From Pirellulaceae bacterium (GTDB lineage Bacteria; Planctomycetota; Planctomycetia; Pirellulales; Pirellulaceae), in assembly GCA_013002105.1 (NCBI GenBank), contig JABDKS010000114.1, positions 1 through 9,162 on the forward strand: 9,162 nt of DNA, given 5' to 3'. The first letter of the stretch is position 1; each line of letters starts with the position of its first letter. The position numbers and the translations under genes were made by a program. The notes beneath the pieces were generated by a model, which did not search any database, had not been told where the DNA came from, and saw only the letters and a program-made list of their open reading frames with translations. This document shows positions 1-7,800 of this stretch, piece after piece.

Positions 1-2
1 CC

Positions 3-77
3 AACAGGATGTTCGACACCGACGGCCGCCAGGAAAATACACCCAATGACGCATTCGTTTCTCAAACGCCTACGTAG
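3..77 (+). CDS. Possible 3' end of an upstream gene (partial)
   Basis: Reading frame 3 is open from the window edge to a TAG at 75-77. It gives a hydrophilic tail that begins NRMFDTDGRQENTPND. The first ten codons all end in G or C, the usual pattern of real genes in GC-rich DNA, which is why this frame is preferred here. It would overlap the start of the secreted-protein gene by 32 bp. Frame 2 also offers a stop (TGA 47-49) that would form an ATGA overlap with the ATG at 46, but its third positions look less coding-like. Too little is visible to name a product, and the gene may not exist. Confidence 0.25.
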   Translation, partial: NRMFDTDGRQENTPNDAFVSQTPT

Positions 78-1782
78 AATGGCACTCGCTGCTTTGATCG
101 CCGGTAGCTTCACCGGCCTGACGAGCAGCCCGATCGATCCGAGTTTTCAGAACGTTTTTGCCGCCGAAATTCAGTCGGATCCCGTTGCACTCGAACCAGC
201 CGAACTGTGTGGCTGGGTTGAAGAAAGCACGTGCAACTACGTTCCGCCAGCACCCATCGCCACGACGCCTATGTCGGCCCAAAGAGTGACGGCGAACCCA
301 GTTGCAATCGATGTCCCATCGGAGATTGTCGATCACGGTGACGCACTGGGAACACACGATTCGATCGCCTTGAGGACACGCACCTCCACCTCCTTTGAGT
401 CTTCGATTGCGGCTATCGCGGCGACCGCATGTGCCAGTGCGGGGATCTCGGTCGAACAGTTGATTGAGCCCTTTGCAATGGTCGGTCCCAACGAATCGAG
501 TTCGATCGATTCGATCGAAGCGTTGGAGCATTGGTGGGAGCAGGCCAAGACAGCGACCAACGCACAATTCGAGGCCAACAAGACAAACAACCGCGTTGCC
601 AACTCGGACGCATCGCCAACGGGCGATACCCGGTCCGCTGGTAACGTTCAAGAATCCTCTGCAACTGCTGCTGACGCGGTTGCCAGCGAAGTCAGTTCCC
701 GCGACGACGCTGTATTGAATATTGTCAGCTTCGTGCCGATTGTCGATTTTAGTAGCGAGCTTGAACTCAGCGACTCGTGGGCCCCACTTCTTGCCAGCGC
801 CTCCAATGCTGACGTAGTTCGACCGGCTAAGAACGACCTGCCGTTTCCCCTTGATTGGGATCATCGAGATGACGATCAATGCCCCGAAGTGGTCATTGAC
901 GATGAGACCGCCCAAGCGTTGGAAAGGTTGGCTAATGATGACGCGATGAATGCACCCGAACGGCATCTCCAGTCGTTCGGAAAGAGTGTTCTCGTCGATT
1001 CATTGGCCCGTGATCATCATTCCGCTGCTAACGGAGTTGCGACGAAGACTCCGTTTGCAGGCAGTTCAGCGATGATTGCGACAATAGATCAGGTTTATAT
1101 GCCATATGACCTTGCGGCACGCGATCTTCATGTTGACAGTCTCTTTTCCTTGGCGAAGCGACCGTTCTGCATTCGCAGTCGAGTCGAGTTATCAGAGTTG
1201 CCCCTGGCAAGGAGCCCTTACGCCCCGAATGTCTCGAACGAGCATGACGAACTCGATCGAAACAGCGCAATGGAAGCCGATACCCATTTTGCGCACTCTG
1301 AGACAGCGGACTGTTTACTGGAGGAATGGATATGGCACGCGGAATCTGTCGTGGCAGTGGACAATGATTTCCGTGATTGGCTCCGGCCGAAGAAGTTCGG
1401 ACAGAAGGTTGCTGATGTCGTGGTAAGTAGCAGCCAAGTCGCCGAAGTGGTCGCCCAACGTCTGGCCTTGGTCTGGCCTGATGCTGAACCACAACCTCTT
1501 CGTCCGGCCGGAGCCCAACTGTTGGCCCGTGCTGGGGCTCAACCGACAAATGCCGCTGCTAACCCGGTCGATACAGAGCAAGTTTCGCCGCAACGCTCGA
1601 GTGTCGATCCCGATCAGTTGCTCGCGCAGTGGATCAAGACCGCTGCATCTGTGATCTCGATCGCTCAGCAACAGTTTTGCGATTTCACCGCCACCCCGAT
1701 TGTGATCGCTGCAAAACGCAAGAAGCCCTCGCCAGCTAGATCGGACATCCCGGGATCCGAAAGCTCGCCAACACGAAGATAA
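46..1782 (+). CDS. Exported protein of unknown function with three W-A-F helical segments
   Basis: I do not recognise a family. The N-terminus is a good Sec signal peptide: basic residues K7, R8, R10 and R11, a hydrophobic stretch at about 12-25, and a likely signal-peptidase I site after A39 or A40 (VFAA|E), so the mature protein should be periplasmic or secreted. The ATG at 46 is preferred over ATG 79 because only it supplies the basic n-region, and AGGA lies at 31-34. The mature chain is acidic and rich in Ala, Ser and Asp, with no later membrane segment. Three segments share the pattern W-x3-A then F 8-11 residues on: 163-175, 428-442 and 529-544. The two later ones match best, both reading L-L-x-x-W-I ahead of the shared Ala. 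The C-terminus is basic (KRKK at 557-560). A strong terminator at 1891-1942 separates it from the efflux operon, so a functional link is not implied. That it is a real gene is fairly sure; its role is unknown. Confidence 0.72.
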   Translation: MTHSFLKRLRRMALAALIAGSFTGLTSSPIDPSFQNVFAAEIQSDPVALEPAELCGWVEESTCNYVPPAPIATTPMSAQRVTANPVAIDVPSEIVDHGDALGTHDSIALRTRTSTSFESSIAAIAATACASAGISVEQLIEPFAMVGPNESSSIDSIEALEHWWEQAKTATNAQFEANKTNNRVANSDASPTGDTRSAGNVQESSATAADAVASEVSSRDDAVLNIVSFVPIVDFSSELELSDSWAPLLASASNADVVRPAKNDLPFPLDWDHRDDDQCPEVVIDDETAQALERLANDDAMNAPERHLQSFGKSVLVDSLARDHHSAANGVATKTPFAGSSAMIATIDQVYMPYDLAARDLHVDSLFSLAKRPFCIRSRVELSELPLARSPYAPNVSNEHDELDRNSAMEADTHFAHSETADCLLEEWIWHAESVVAVDNDFRDWLRPKKFGQKVADVVVSSSQVAEVVAQRLALVWPDAEPQPLRPAGAQLLARAGAQPTNAAANPVDTEQVSPQRSSVDPDQLLAQWIKTAASVISIAQQQFCDFTATPIVIAAKRKKPSPARSDIPGSESSPTRR

Positions 1783-1831
1783 ACTCCACCGACCCAATCC
1801 CAGATTGAACTTCCCCGGTGGAATCATCGGC

Positions 1832-1883
1832 GGAATTCAGCCAAGCCCAGTGGCCCTGCACCGTGGCACTCCCTCTGAATTCC
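1832..1883. repeat. Inverted repeat with 9-bp arms in the intergenic region
   Basis: GGAATTCAG at 1832-1840 is the exact reverse complement of CTGAATTCC at 1875-1883. The 34-nt loop contains a further AGTG/CACT pairing. It lies between the stop codon of the secreted-protein gene and the strong terminator, so it could be a structured 3' untranslated region. A looser 7-bp pair (TCCACCG 1785-1791 with CGGTGGA 1816-1822) precedes it. Neither is followed by a T-run, so they are not called as terminators. Confidence 0.45.
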
Positions 1884-1890
1884 CCCGCCC

Positions 1891-1942
1891 AAATCCGCTC
1901 GTTCTCGCAATTCCCTCCCTTGCCGAGAACGAGCGGATTTTT
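1891..1942 (+). terminator. Strong intrinsic terminator after the secreted-protein gene
   Basis: The arms 1891-1907 and 1924-1940 form a perfect 17-bp stem. CAA 1908-1910 can extend it by pairing with TTG 1920-1922 across a single bulged C, leaving a nine-base pyrimidine loop. The right arm runs into TTTTT at 1938-1942. It ends transcription of the gene at 46-1782 about 110 nt after its stop and insulates the efflux operon. On the minus strand the stem is followed by only TTT, so strong bidirectional action is less likely. Confidence 0.82.
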
Positions 1943-1976
1943 CGTTGCCAAACCCGCGGATTGGAGCGACGCCCGG

Positions 1977-1982
1977 TTGACA
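1977..1982 (+). promoter_or_regulatory. Candidate -35 element of the efflux operon
   Basis: TTGACA at 1977-1982 matches the sigma-70 -35 consensus exactly and lies 7 nt before the operator palindrome. A -10 at normal spacing would fall around 1999-2006, inside the palindrome, but no good TATAAT match is seen there; the AT-rich TTTAAA at 2004-2009 is spaced 21 bp away. If this is the promoter, repressor bound to the palindrome would cover the -10 region and block polymerase. The assignment rests on the -35 match and position only. Confidence 0.35.
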
Positions 1983-1988
1983 TTTTGC

Positions 1989-2025
1989 GAATTTAAACGA
2001 GTGTTTAAAACACTTGTTTAAATTC
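1989..2025. promoter_or_regulatory. 37-bp palindromic operator for the adjacent TetR regulator
   Basis: The sequence is symmetrical about A2007: 17 of 18 pairs match, the exception being G1999 opposite T2015. Three TTTAAA cores occur at 1992-1997, 2004-2009 and 2017-2022. The first two form TTTAAAC-N4-GTTTAAA (1992-2009), and the last two give the mirror image with one change (2005-2022). It ends 7 nt before the GTG at 2033. TetR-family repressors normally bind such palindromes as dimers in front of their own gene, so autoregulation of the whole operon is the natural reading. It lacks a following T-run and sits before a gene, so a terminator is unlikely. Confidence 0.75.
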
Positions 2026-2032
2026 CTTTTCT

Positions 2033-2980
2033 GTGACGTTTTTCGTGTCAGTCGACCCCCCCACGCAATCCAGCCCGATCACTCCGCAGGGGAACTCCCT
2101 CACCGAGCCCGGCGGTTGTGATGGACCCGCGGGCCACCGGGGTTCCTCGCATGGGGATGCTGCGTCGCTCGAGTCAAGCGGGTCACGGGAATCAAGCAGC
2201 GATGAAGTCACCGACGCGGACGCTCGCTCGCGATTGCTCAACCAAGCGGGGCCAGTTTTTGCACGATCGGGATTCGATCGCGCGACGATTCGCGAAATTT
2301 GCGGGGCTGCCAATGTTAATGTCGCTTCCGTCGCGTATTACTTCGGCGACAAAATGGGTTTGTACCGGTCCGTTGTCGCACAGATCCGTGACACCCGAGA
2401 ACGACGGTTCCCGAGTCCGCCGAATCTTGGTGATGTAGAACCCGAAGTCGCATTGGTGCGATTGATTCACACGATGTTGTCGCGAATGCTGAAGTCGGAT
2501 CCGTCTGGATGGGAAACGCAATTGTTGATGAGGGAAATGGATCACCCGACGGTGGTGTTTCAGGAGTTGGTCAATGATTTTTTTCGCCCGGTGTTTGACC
2601 AGTTGAAATCGACGATCGTCCGTTTAATCGGTCGTGGGGCAGTTGACAGCGACTTTGACGCAAATGCCATCGACGAAAGCGTCGTCGAACAATTCGCCCT
2701 CAGCGTCGTTGGTCAGTGTTTGTACTATCGACTTGGTCGTGGCGTGATCGATGTTTTAATTCCTCGCGGCAGGCAGCAGGAAAGCTTTGACATTGATTCG
2801 CTTTGCCAACACATCGCGGCGGTCACGTTGTCGGCGGCCCATAATGCGTCGTTCCTGCACCAAAAACGTGAACTCGCTCCGCTGATCGAGCAATTCAAAG
2901 CGACTGTTGGTTCGGATGTAACGGCGCACCGGGCCGAATCAGGCAACCCACTTTCTTCTAAACCGAATATTGATAAGTAG
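2033..2980 (+). CDS. TetR-family transcriptional regulator, CecR (YbiH)-like
   Basis: This is a DNA-binding repressor expected to control the efflux operon it heads. The helix-turn-helix spans about residues 63-115, with the TetR signature ATIREICGAANVNVASVAYYF (84-104) followed by GDKMGLYRSVV. The ligand-binding half resembles E. coli CecR: the segment around 216-242, with QCLYYRLGRGVIDVL, matches CecR's helix ending FRLGKETILL. In E. coli, cecR likewise precedes an adaptor gene (ybhG), which supports the assignment. The start is uncertain. An in-frame TAA at 2006-2008 blocks upstream extension, and the only starts before the domain are GTG 2033 and GTG 2045; neither has a visible Shine-Dalgarno. 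This leaves a roughly 60-residue Ser/Gly/Pro-rich tail absent from typical TetR proteins, making it 315 residues against the usual 190-230. Its stop lies 5 nt before the adaptor start. Family call is firm; the ligand is unknown. Confidence 0.88.
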   Translation: MTFFVSVDPPTQSSPITPQGNSLTEPGGCDGPAGHRGSSHGDAASLESSGSRESSSDEVTDADARSRLLNQAGPVFARSGFDRATIREICGAANVNVASVAYYFGDKMGLYRSVVAQIRDTRERRFPSPPNLGDVEPEVALVRLIHTMLSRMLKSDPSGWETQLLMREMDHPTVVFQELVNDFFRPVFDQLKSTIVRLIGRGAVDSDFDANAIDESVVEQFALSVVGQCLYYRLGRGVIDVLIPRGRQQESFDIDSLCQHIAAVTLSAAHNASFLHQKRELAPLIEQFKATVGSDVTAHRAESGNPLSSKPNIDK

Positions 2981-2985
2981 CTGAT

Positions 2986-4875
2986 ATGGTTGATCCGGAC
3001 AGTGCTTCAGCAACGAAGCGAACACCGCCACCACCGCTTGACGACGGTGCGTGCACGTCTGTGCCGCCGACGACATCGGCGGCACCAAAACGTTCTGAGT
3101 CGAACATGCCGACGAGCTTGTTGGTCAATGTGGTGATTCCGCTGGCATTGCTGGCGGTCGGTGCCGGTGTAGTGCTGGCCTGGGGAAGTGTCAAACCCAA
3201 GGCTCGTCCGGATGCTGATAACACGCGAGCGGGTCGGATGCAGGCACTTGCGCCGGTGCGCGTACAACGACTGCAATCACTGGCCACCACCGGGCGGCAG
3301 TTGCAATTGGAAGTCGACGGGACCGTCGTGCCGTTTCGAGAGGCCGTCGTGGCCGCAGAAGTAGCCGGGCGAATCGTATTCAAGGCCGAGGGGTGCGAAG
3401 CGGGAGCGATCGTGCAGAAGGGCCAGTTGCTGATGAGAATCGACGACACGGATTACGAATTAGAAGTCGATCGTCTGACGCGACAAAAAGAACAAGAGTA
3501 TCAAGCACTCCAGGAGCTTGATCAGGAATTAGCAAACAACAACCGTTTGTTGTCGCTTGCCAAGGAGGATGTCGAGCTACAGGAAGCCGAACTGAAACGC
3601 CAGGAGTCCTTGCCCAGCGGATTTTCGAGTCGCGGTGAGATCGATCAGGCCAAACGAGGTCTTTTGCAAGCCACCCAACAATTGGTCAGTAGCCAGAACG
3701 CGTTGGATTTGCTGAAAAAGCGTCGCGTCCGGTTGGAAGCGTCCGAGAAACTGGCGGCCACGCAATTGAAATCCGCCAAGTTGAATCTGGCGCGGACAAC
3801 GATCAAGGCACCGATCGACGGTGTGATTGTCCGCGAAGACGCCGATCTGAATACGTTTGTCAGTCGTGGGAGTGCGTTGGTGACGATCGAGGATACGTCG
3901 AAAGCGGAAGTCGCGACCAATTTGCGTATGGATCAACTGTACTGGGTGCTTGATCAGGTGGAACAGAAGGAGGCCGGTCGTGGCGGTTACCTATTACCCG
4001 AAACGCCGGCAATCATCGAGTATCAGTTGAGCGGTCGCGGCAATCAGGTGTATCGATGGGAGGGCAGGCTGCTTAGCTACGACGGTATCGGACTCGATCC
4101 GAACACGCGAACGGTTCCCGTTCGCGTGGTGGTCGACAATCCCCAAAAGGTCCTGAACGCCAAAAACGGTTCCACGACAATCACCGGACCAGCGGCATTG
4201 CTGCGAGGCATGTTTGTTCGCGTGAAGTTATTGATTGAGCCAAAAACCGCGTTGGTTGTCATTCCCGGCGTGGCGCTGAAACCGGGCAACCGTGTTTGGC
4301 AGTTTGTTCCCGACGAATCGGTATTGGGTCAAGCTGAATCTGCGGACACCACAATCCAAAACGCGTCTGCGACGAATTCGGATCGCGTCGCAGCGACCAA
4401 TGTGTCTGCCGATGATTCGGCAAATCCGTCCGAGGCGACGGACGAGCCAATGATTCCTGATCCAAACGTGTCGAGCGATGACGCGAAAGTGGCTGACGAA
4501 CAGGAGTCGGAGGATGATTTGGAACTGCAGGAGTCAGCCTTCGATCCGGATGATTGGGTTCCCGGTCGTGTGGTCGTCTTGCAGGAGGTCTATCCAGTCG
4601 ATTCGATGTCGGTATCCGGTGGACAGGCTGGCAAAGCGGTTGGTTCGGATCCGCGTCCGGAAACAAGAATGTGGGTGTGCGAGGTTTCGGATAAGAGTTT
4701 TTCCGATGGATCCTTCGTTGTCACTTCTCCGCTCGGTTCGATTCCCCCGGACGGATTGCCTGCCAGGGCGGCAAAGAAATCAATTCAGTCAATTCCCGCG
4801 AAGGCGACCCTGCCCGATCATCCGTCGGTCGACAACAACGATGTCGTATCGCCTGAACGTGGAGACGCAGCATGA
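2986..4875 (+). CDS. RND efflux periplasmic adaptor subunit (membrane fusion protein)
   Basis: The adaptor links an inner-membrane RND pump to an outer-membrane channel. In order: a Pro/Ser/Thr-rich cytoplasmic tail (1-40), one membrane anchor (about 44-66), first lipoyl half (about 105-155, with VAAEVAGRI and GAIVQKGQLLMRID), a long alpha-helical coiled-coil hairpin (about 158-268), second lipoyl half (ARTTIKAPIDGVIVRED, 269-285), a beta-barrel (about 305-420), then the membrane-proximal domain (VIPGVALKPGNRVWQF, 425-440). The hairpin tip has R205, L209 and S215, matching the RLS motif that docks on TolC. Within the membrane-proximal domain, about 443-523 is an acidic insert with some 24 Asp/Glu and two basic residues. 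At 629 residues it is much longer than AcrA (397). ATG 3106 (M41), just before the anchor, is an alternative start; neither has a strong Shine-Dalgarno. Its TGA overlaps the permease ATG. Substrate unknown. Confidence 0.9.
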   Translation: MVDPDSASATKRTPPPPLDDGACTSVPPTTSAAPKRSESNMPTSLLVNVVIPLALLAVGAGVVLAWGSVKPKARPDADNTRAGRMQALAPVRVQRLQSLATTGRQLQLEVDGTVVPFREAVVAAEVAGRIVFKAEGCEAGAIVQKGQLLMRIDDTDYELEVDRLTRQKEQEYQALQELDQELANNNRLLSLAKEDVELQEAELKRQESLPSGFSSRGEIDQAKRGLLQATQQLVSSQNALDLLKKRRVRLEASEKLAATQLKSAKLNLARTTIKAPIDGVIVREDADLNTFVSRGSALVTIEDTSKAEVATNLRMDQLYWVLDQVEQKEAGRGGYLLPETPAIIEYQLSGRGNQVYRWEGRLLSYDGIGLDPNTRTVPVRVVVDNPQKVLNAKNGSTTITGPAALLRGMFVRVKLLIEPKTALVVIPGVALKPGNRVWQFVPDESVLGQAESADTTIQNASATNSDRVAATNVSADDSANPSEATDEPMIPDPNVSSDDAKVADEQESEDDLELQESAFDPDDWVPGRVVVLQEVYPVDSMSVSGGQAGKAVGSDPRPETRMWVCEVSDKSFSDGSFVVTSPLGSIPPDGLPARAAKKSIQSIPAKATLPDHPSVDNNDVVSPERGDAA

Positions 4876-7800
4876 AAAATGCCGTCAAGTGGGCCATCAC
4901 GAACGGTCCCGGAATGAATGCGTTGATGATCGCGCTGATGGTGGTCGGTGGTGCGTCGTTGCGGCAAATGCAGCGAGAAGTGTTTCCAGCATTCGAGCTG
5001 GAGATCGTGATGGTCAGCGTGCCCTATCCTGGCGCGACGCCGAACGACACCGAAGAAGCCATCTGCCAAAAAATCGAAGAAGCGATTCGCTCGATCGATG
5101 GAATCAAAAAGGTCACCTCCATTGCTCAAGAGGGGAACGGGTTTGTGTTGGCAGAACTGCGCAGCGATGTTCGTGATGTGCAAAAGGTGATGTCGGAGAT
5201 CGATCGGGAAGTCGACCGAATCCCCAGTTTCCCGGCGCTAGCCGAAGATCCGCAGATTCAACAGATCACATTTCGTGACGCAGCGATTCGGGTTGGTATC
5301 GTTGGCCCGCAGGATCGTTCACGCGAATCAGAATTGCGTTTGCGTGATGTCGCTGAAAGTGTTCGCGACGATATCCTGACGCTGCCGTCGGTGTCTGCCG
5401 CATCGATCATGGGCACGCGTCCTTACCAGATCGATGTCGAAATCCCCGAAGCAACCTTGCGGAGTTACAACCTGACGCTCGATCAGGTTGCAGCCATTTT
5501 GCGGCAGCGCAATATCGAACTACCCGGTGGTCAGTTGAAGGCCGAGGGTCAAGAGATCCTGTTGCGTGCCAAGAACAAGGGACGGGTGGGTGAAGAAATC
5601 GGTCGATTGCCACTGGTGACGACACCCGGTGGAGTTGTGTTGAGCGTCGATGATTTGGGTACGGTTCGCGACGAGTTCGCAGACATCACGGCGGCCGGCG
5701 AGATCAATGGCGAACCGGCGATGGTCGTCAATGTGGAACGGACCAAAACCGAAGACCTGTTGGCGATGGTTGACTCGGTCACCAAGTATGTCGAAGGCAA
5801 AGAGCTGCCCGAGGGCTATCGCTTTGAGGTTTGGGGAGATAGTAGCCAAGAGGTCCGTGGTCGGTTATCGCTGCTGCTGCGAAACGGTATCGGGGGTCTG
5901 ATTTTGGTCTTCCTGGTGCTGACGCTCTTCTTGGAGATGCGATTGGCGTTTTGGGTCGCGTTGGGGATCCCGATTTCGATCTTGGGGGCCGGAGCGGCGC
6001 TGGCGTGGGGCGGTCAGACGCTCAATATGCTCAGCCTGTTCTCGTTCTTGGTCGCGCTGGGAATCGTGGTCGATGATGCGATCGTGATTGGAGAGAACAT
6101 CTATGCCCATCGACATATGGGGAAAAATGTCAAGCAAGCGGCGATTGATGGGACGTTAGAAGTCATGCCCAGTGTGACCGCGAGTGTGACGACGACGGTG
6201 ATTGCGTTTATGCCGATGTTTTTTGTCAGTGGCGTGATGGGCAAATTCATGGCGGTGATCCCATTTGCCGTGATCGCGATGCTGGTGATTTCGTTGTGGG
6301 AAAGCATTTTTGTGCTGCCAAGTCACCTGGGTCATCGACACACCGGATTCTTCCGTGTGGTCTCGATTCTTGCCTATCCTCTTCGGCCGCTCGGACTGAT
6401 TCTCAATTGGGCCAACCGGCATGCGTCCAGATCCATGACGTGGTTTTGCGAACGTATCTATGTACCGACCTTGCGATTCGGATTGGCTCATCCGCCGATA
6501 CCCATTGCCGTGTCGCTGACATTGTTTTTGTTGACGGCGGGCCTGATTCGCGGCGGCATCGTACCATCGATCCTGTTTCCGAAATCAGACAACAACAACC
6601 TGCAAGCAACCATCGTATTTCCCGACGGAACAACAGCGGCAGAGACAGATGCGGCGACGCGACGAATGGAGGCGGCATTACGGCGTGTCAGTCGGAAAGT
6701 GGCATTGGATCGGGCCGTTGCCAGCGGGCAGCCGATTGGTGACGAATCGGTCGAAGGAGCCGGCGGGCCGCGTGGTCCGGTTCGATTGACTTACCGTGAC
6801 GTCGGTACCGTGACCAATACCCAGAATGCTGCCGGCGGCGGTGGATCGGGCAGTCACGTTGGGCAAATTTTTGCAGAGTTGCATGACACCGAAACTCGCG
6901 AAATCCATAGCGATGTTCTGCTGGCGATGTGGCGCAAGGAGGCGGGCGAGTTTGCGGGTGCCGAACGGGTTTCCTATGGATCGGTGGGCGTCGGCCCGGG
7001 CGGAAAGGCAATCGAATTCAAATTACTTGCGTCCAGCGAGCACGAAGACCAATTGCTGGCGGCGACCGAGGACGTCAAAGCCAGATTAGCCGAATTTGCT
7101 GGCGTCTTCGATATTGCCGATGACAACACTCCGGGCAAGTATGAATTTCAGTTCCGTGTCAAAGATCGCGCGTTGGCCACCGGCGTCACCCCGACGGATC
7201 TCGGACAGACGGTTCGCAACACCTACTACGGCGCAGAAGTCATGCGGCTGCAGCGCGGCCGGCACGAAGTCAAGTTGATGGTGCGTTATCCGCCGGAAGA
7301 ACGAAGTAGCTTGGTTGATTTTCGCGAGATACGTGTGCGGACCGGTGATGGCGGCGAGCGCCCGATTACAGAATTGGCGCAGATCGACCTCAATCGCGGA
7401 TTCTCCGAAATCAATCGGGTCGATCAATTGAGGTCGATCACGGTCTCGGCTGATTTGGACGAAACAACCGCCAACGCAAATTTGATCATCGCCGACTTGC
7501 AAAAGAACTTCGTTCCCGTGTTGTCGAAACGCTATCCCGATCTTTCGTTGCGATGGGAAGGACAGCGAGAACAAAGTAATGATTCGGTCGGAAGCCTGAT
7601 GCGAGGTTTCGCGATGGCGATCATGGCGATGTACGTGTTGTTGGTGCTGCAGTTCCGCAGTTACGTCCAGCCCGTGTTGATCTTGTTGATCATTCCGTTT
7701 GGCATGATCGGTGCTGTTTGGGGACACGCGTTACTGGGGCTGCCATTGACACTGTTCAGCATGTTTGGGCTCGTCGCCCTCTCGGGTGTGGTCATCAACG

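Noticed and set aside
70..966. 298-residue open frame on the minus strand
   Set aside because: It lies entirely within the secreted-protein gene, is rich in Arg, Cys and Gly as antisense frames of GC-rich genes are, and has no signal peptide or domain. The plus-strand frame has a good signal peptide and ribosome site.
1028..1549. 173-residue minus-strand open frame, and the neighbouring one at 1315-1827
   Set aside because: Antisense to the secreted-protein gene, basic and Arg/Pro-rich, with no recognisable motif. The stops of the plus frame and the terminator fit the plus gene.
4478..5176. 232-residue plus-strand frame across the adaptor-permease junction
   Set aside because: It overlaps two certain genes in another frame and its product is Arg/Ser-rich with no domain; the acidic insert in the adaptor creates the long shifted frame.
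7086..7727. 213-residue minus-strand open frame
   Set aside because: Fully antisense to the permease, whose conserved helices and relay residues account for the sequence.
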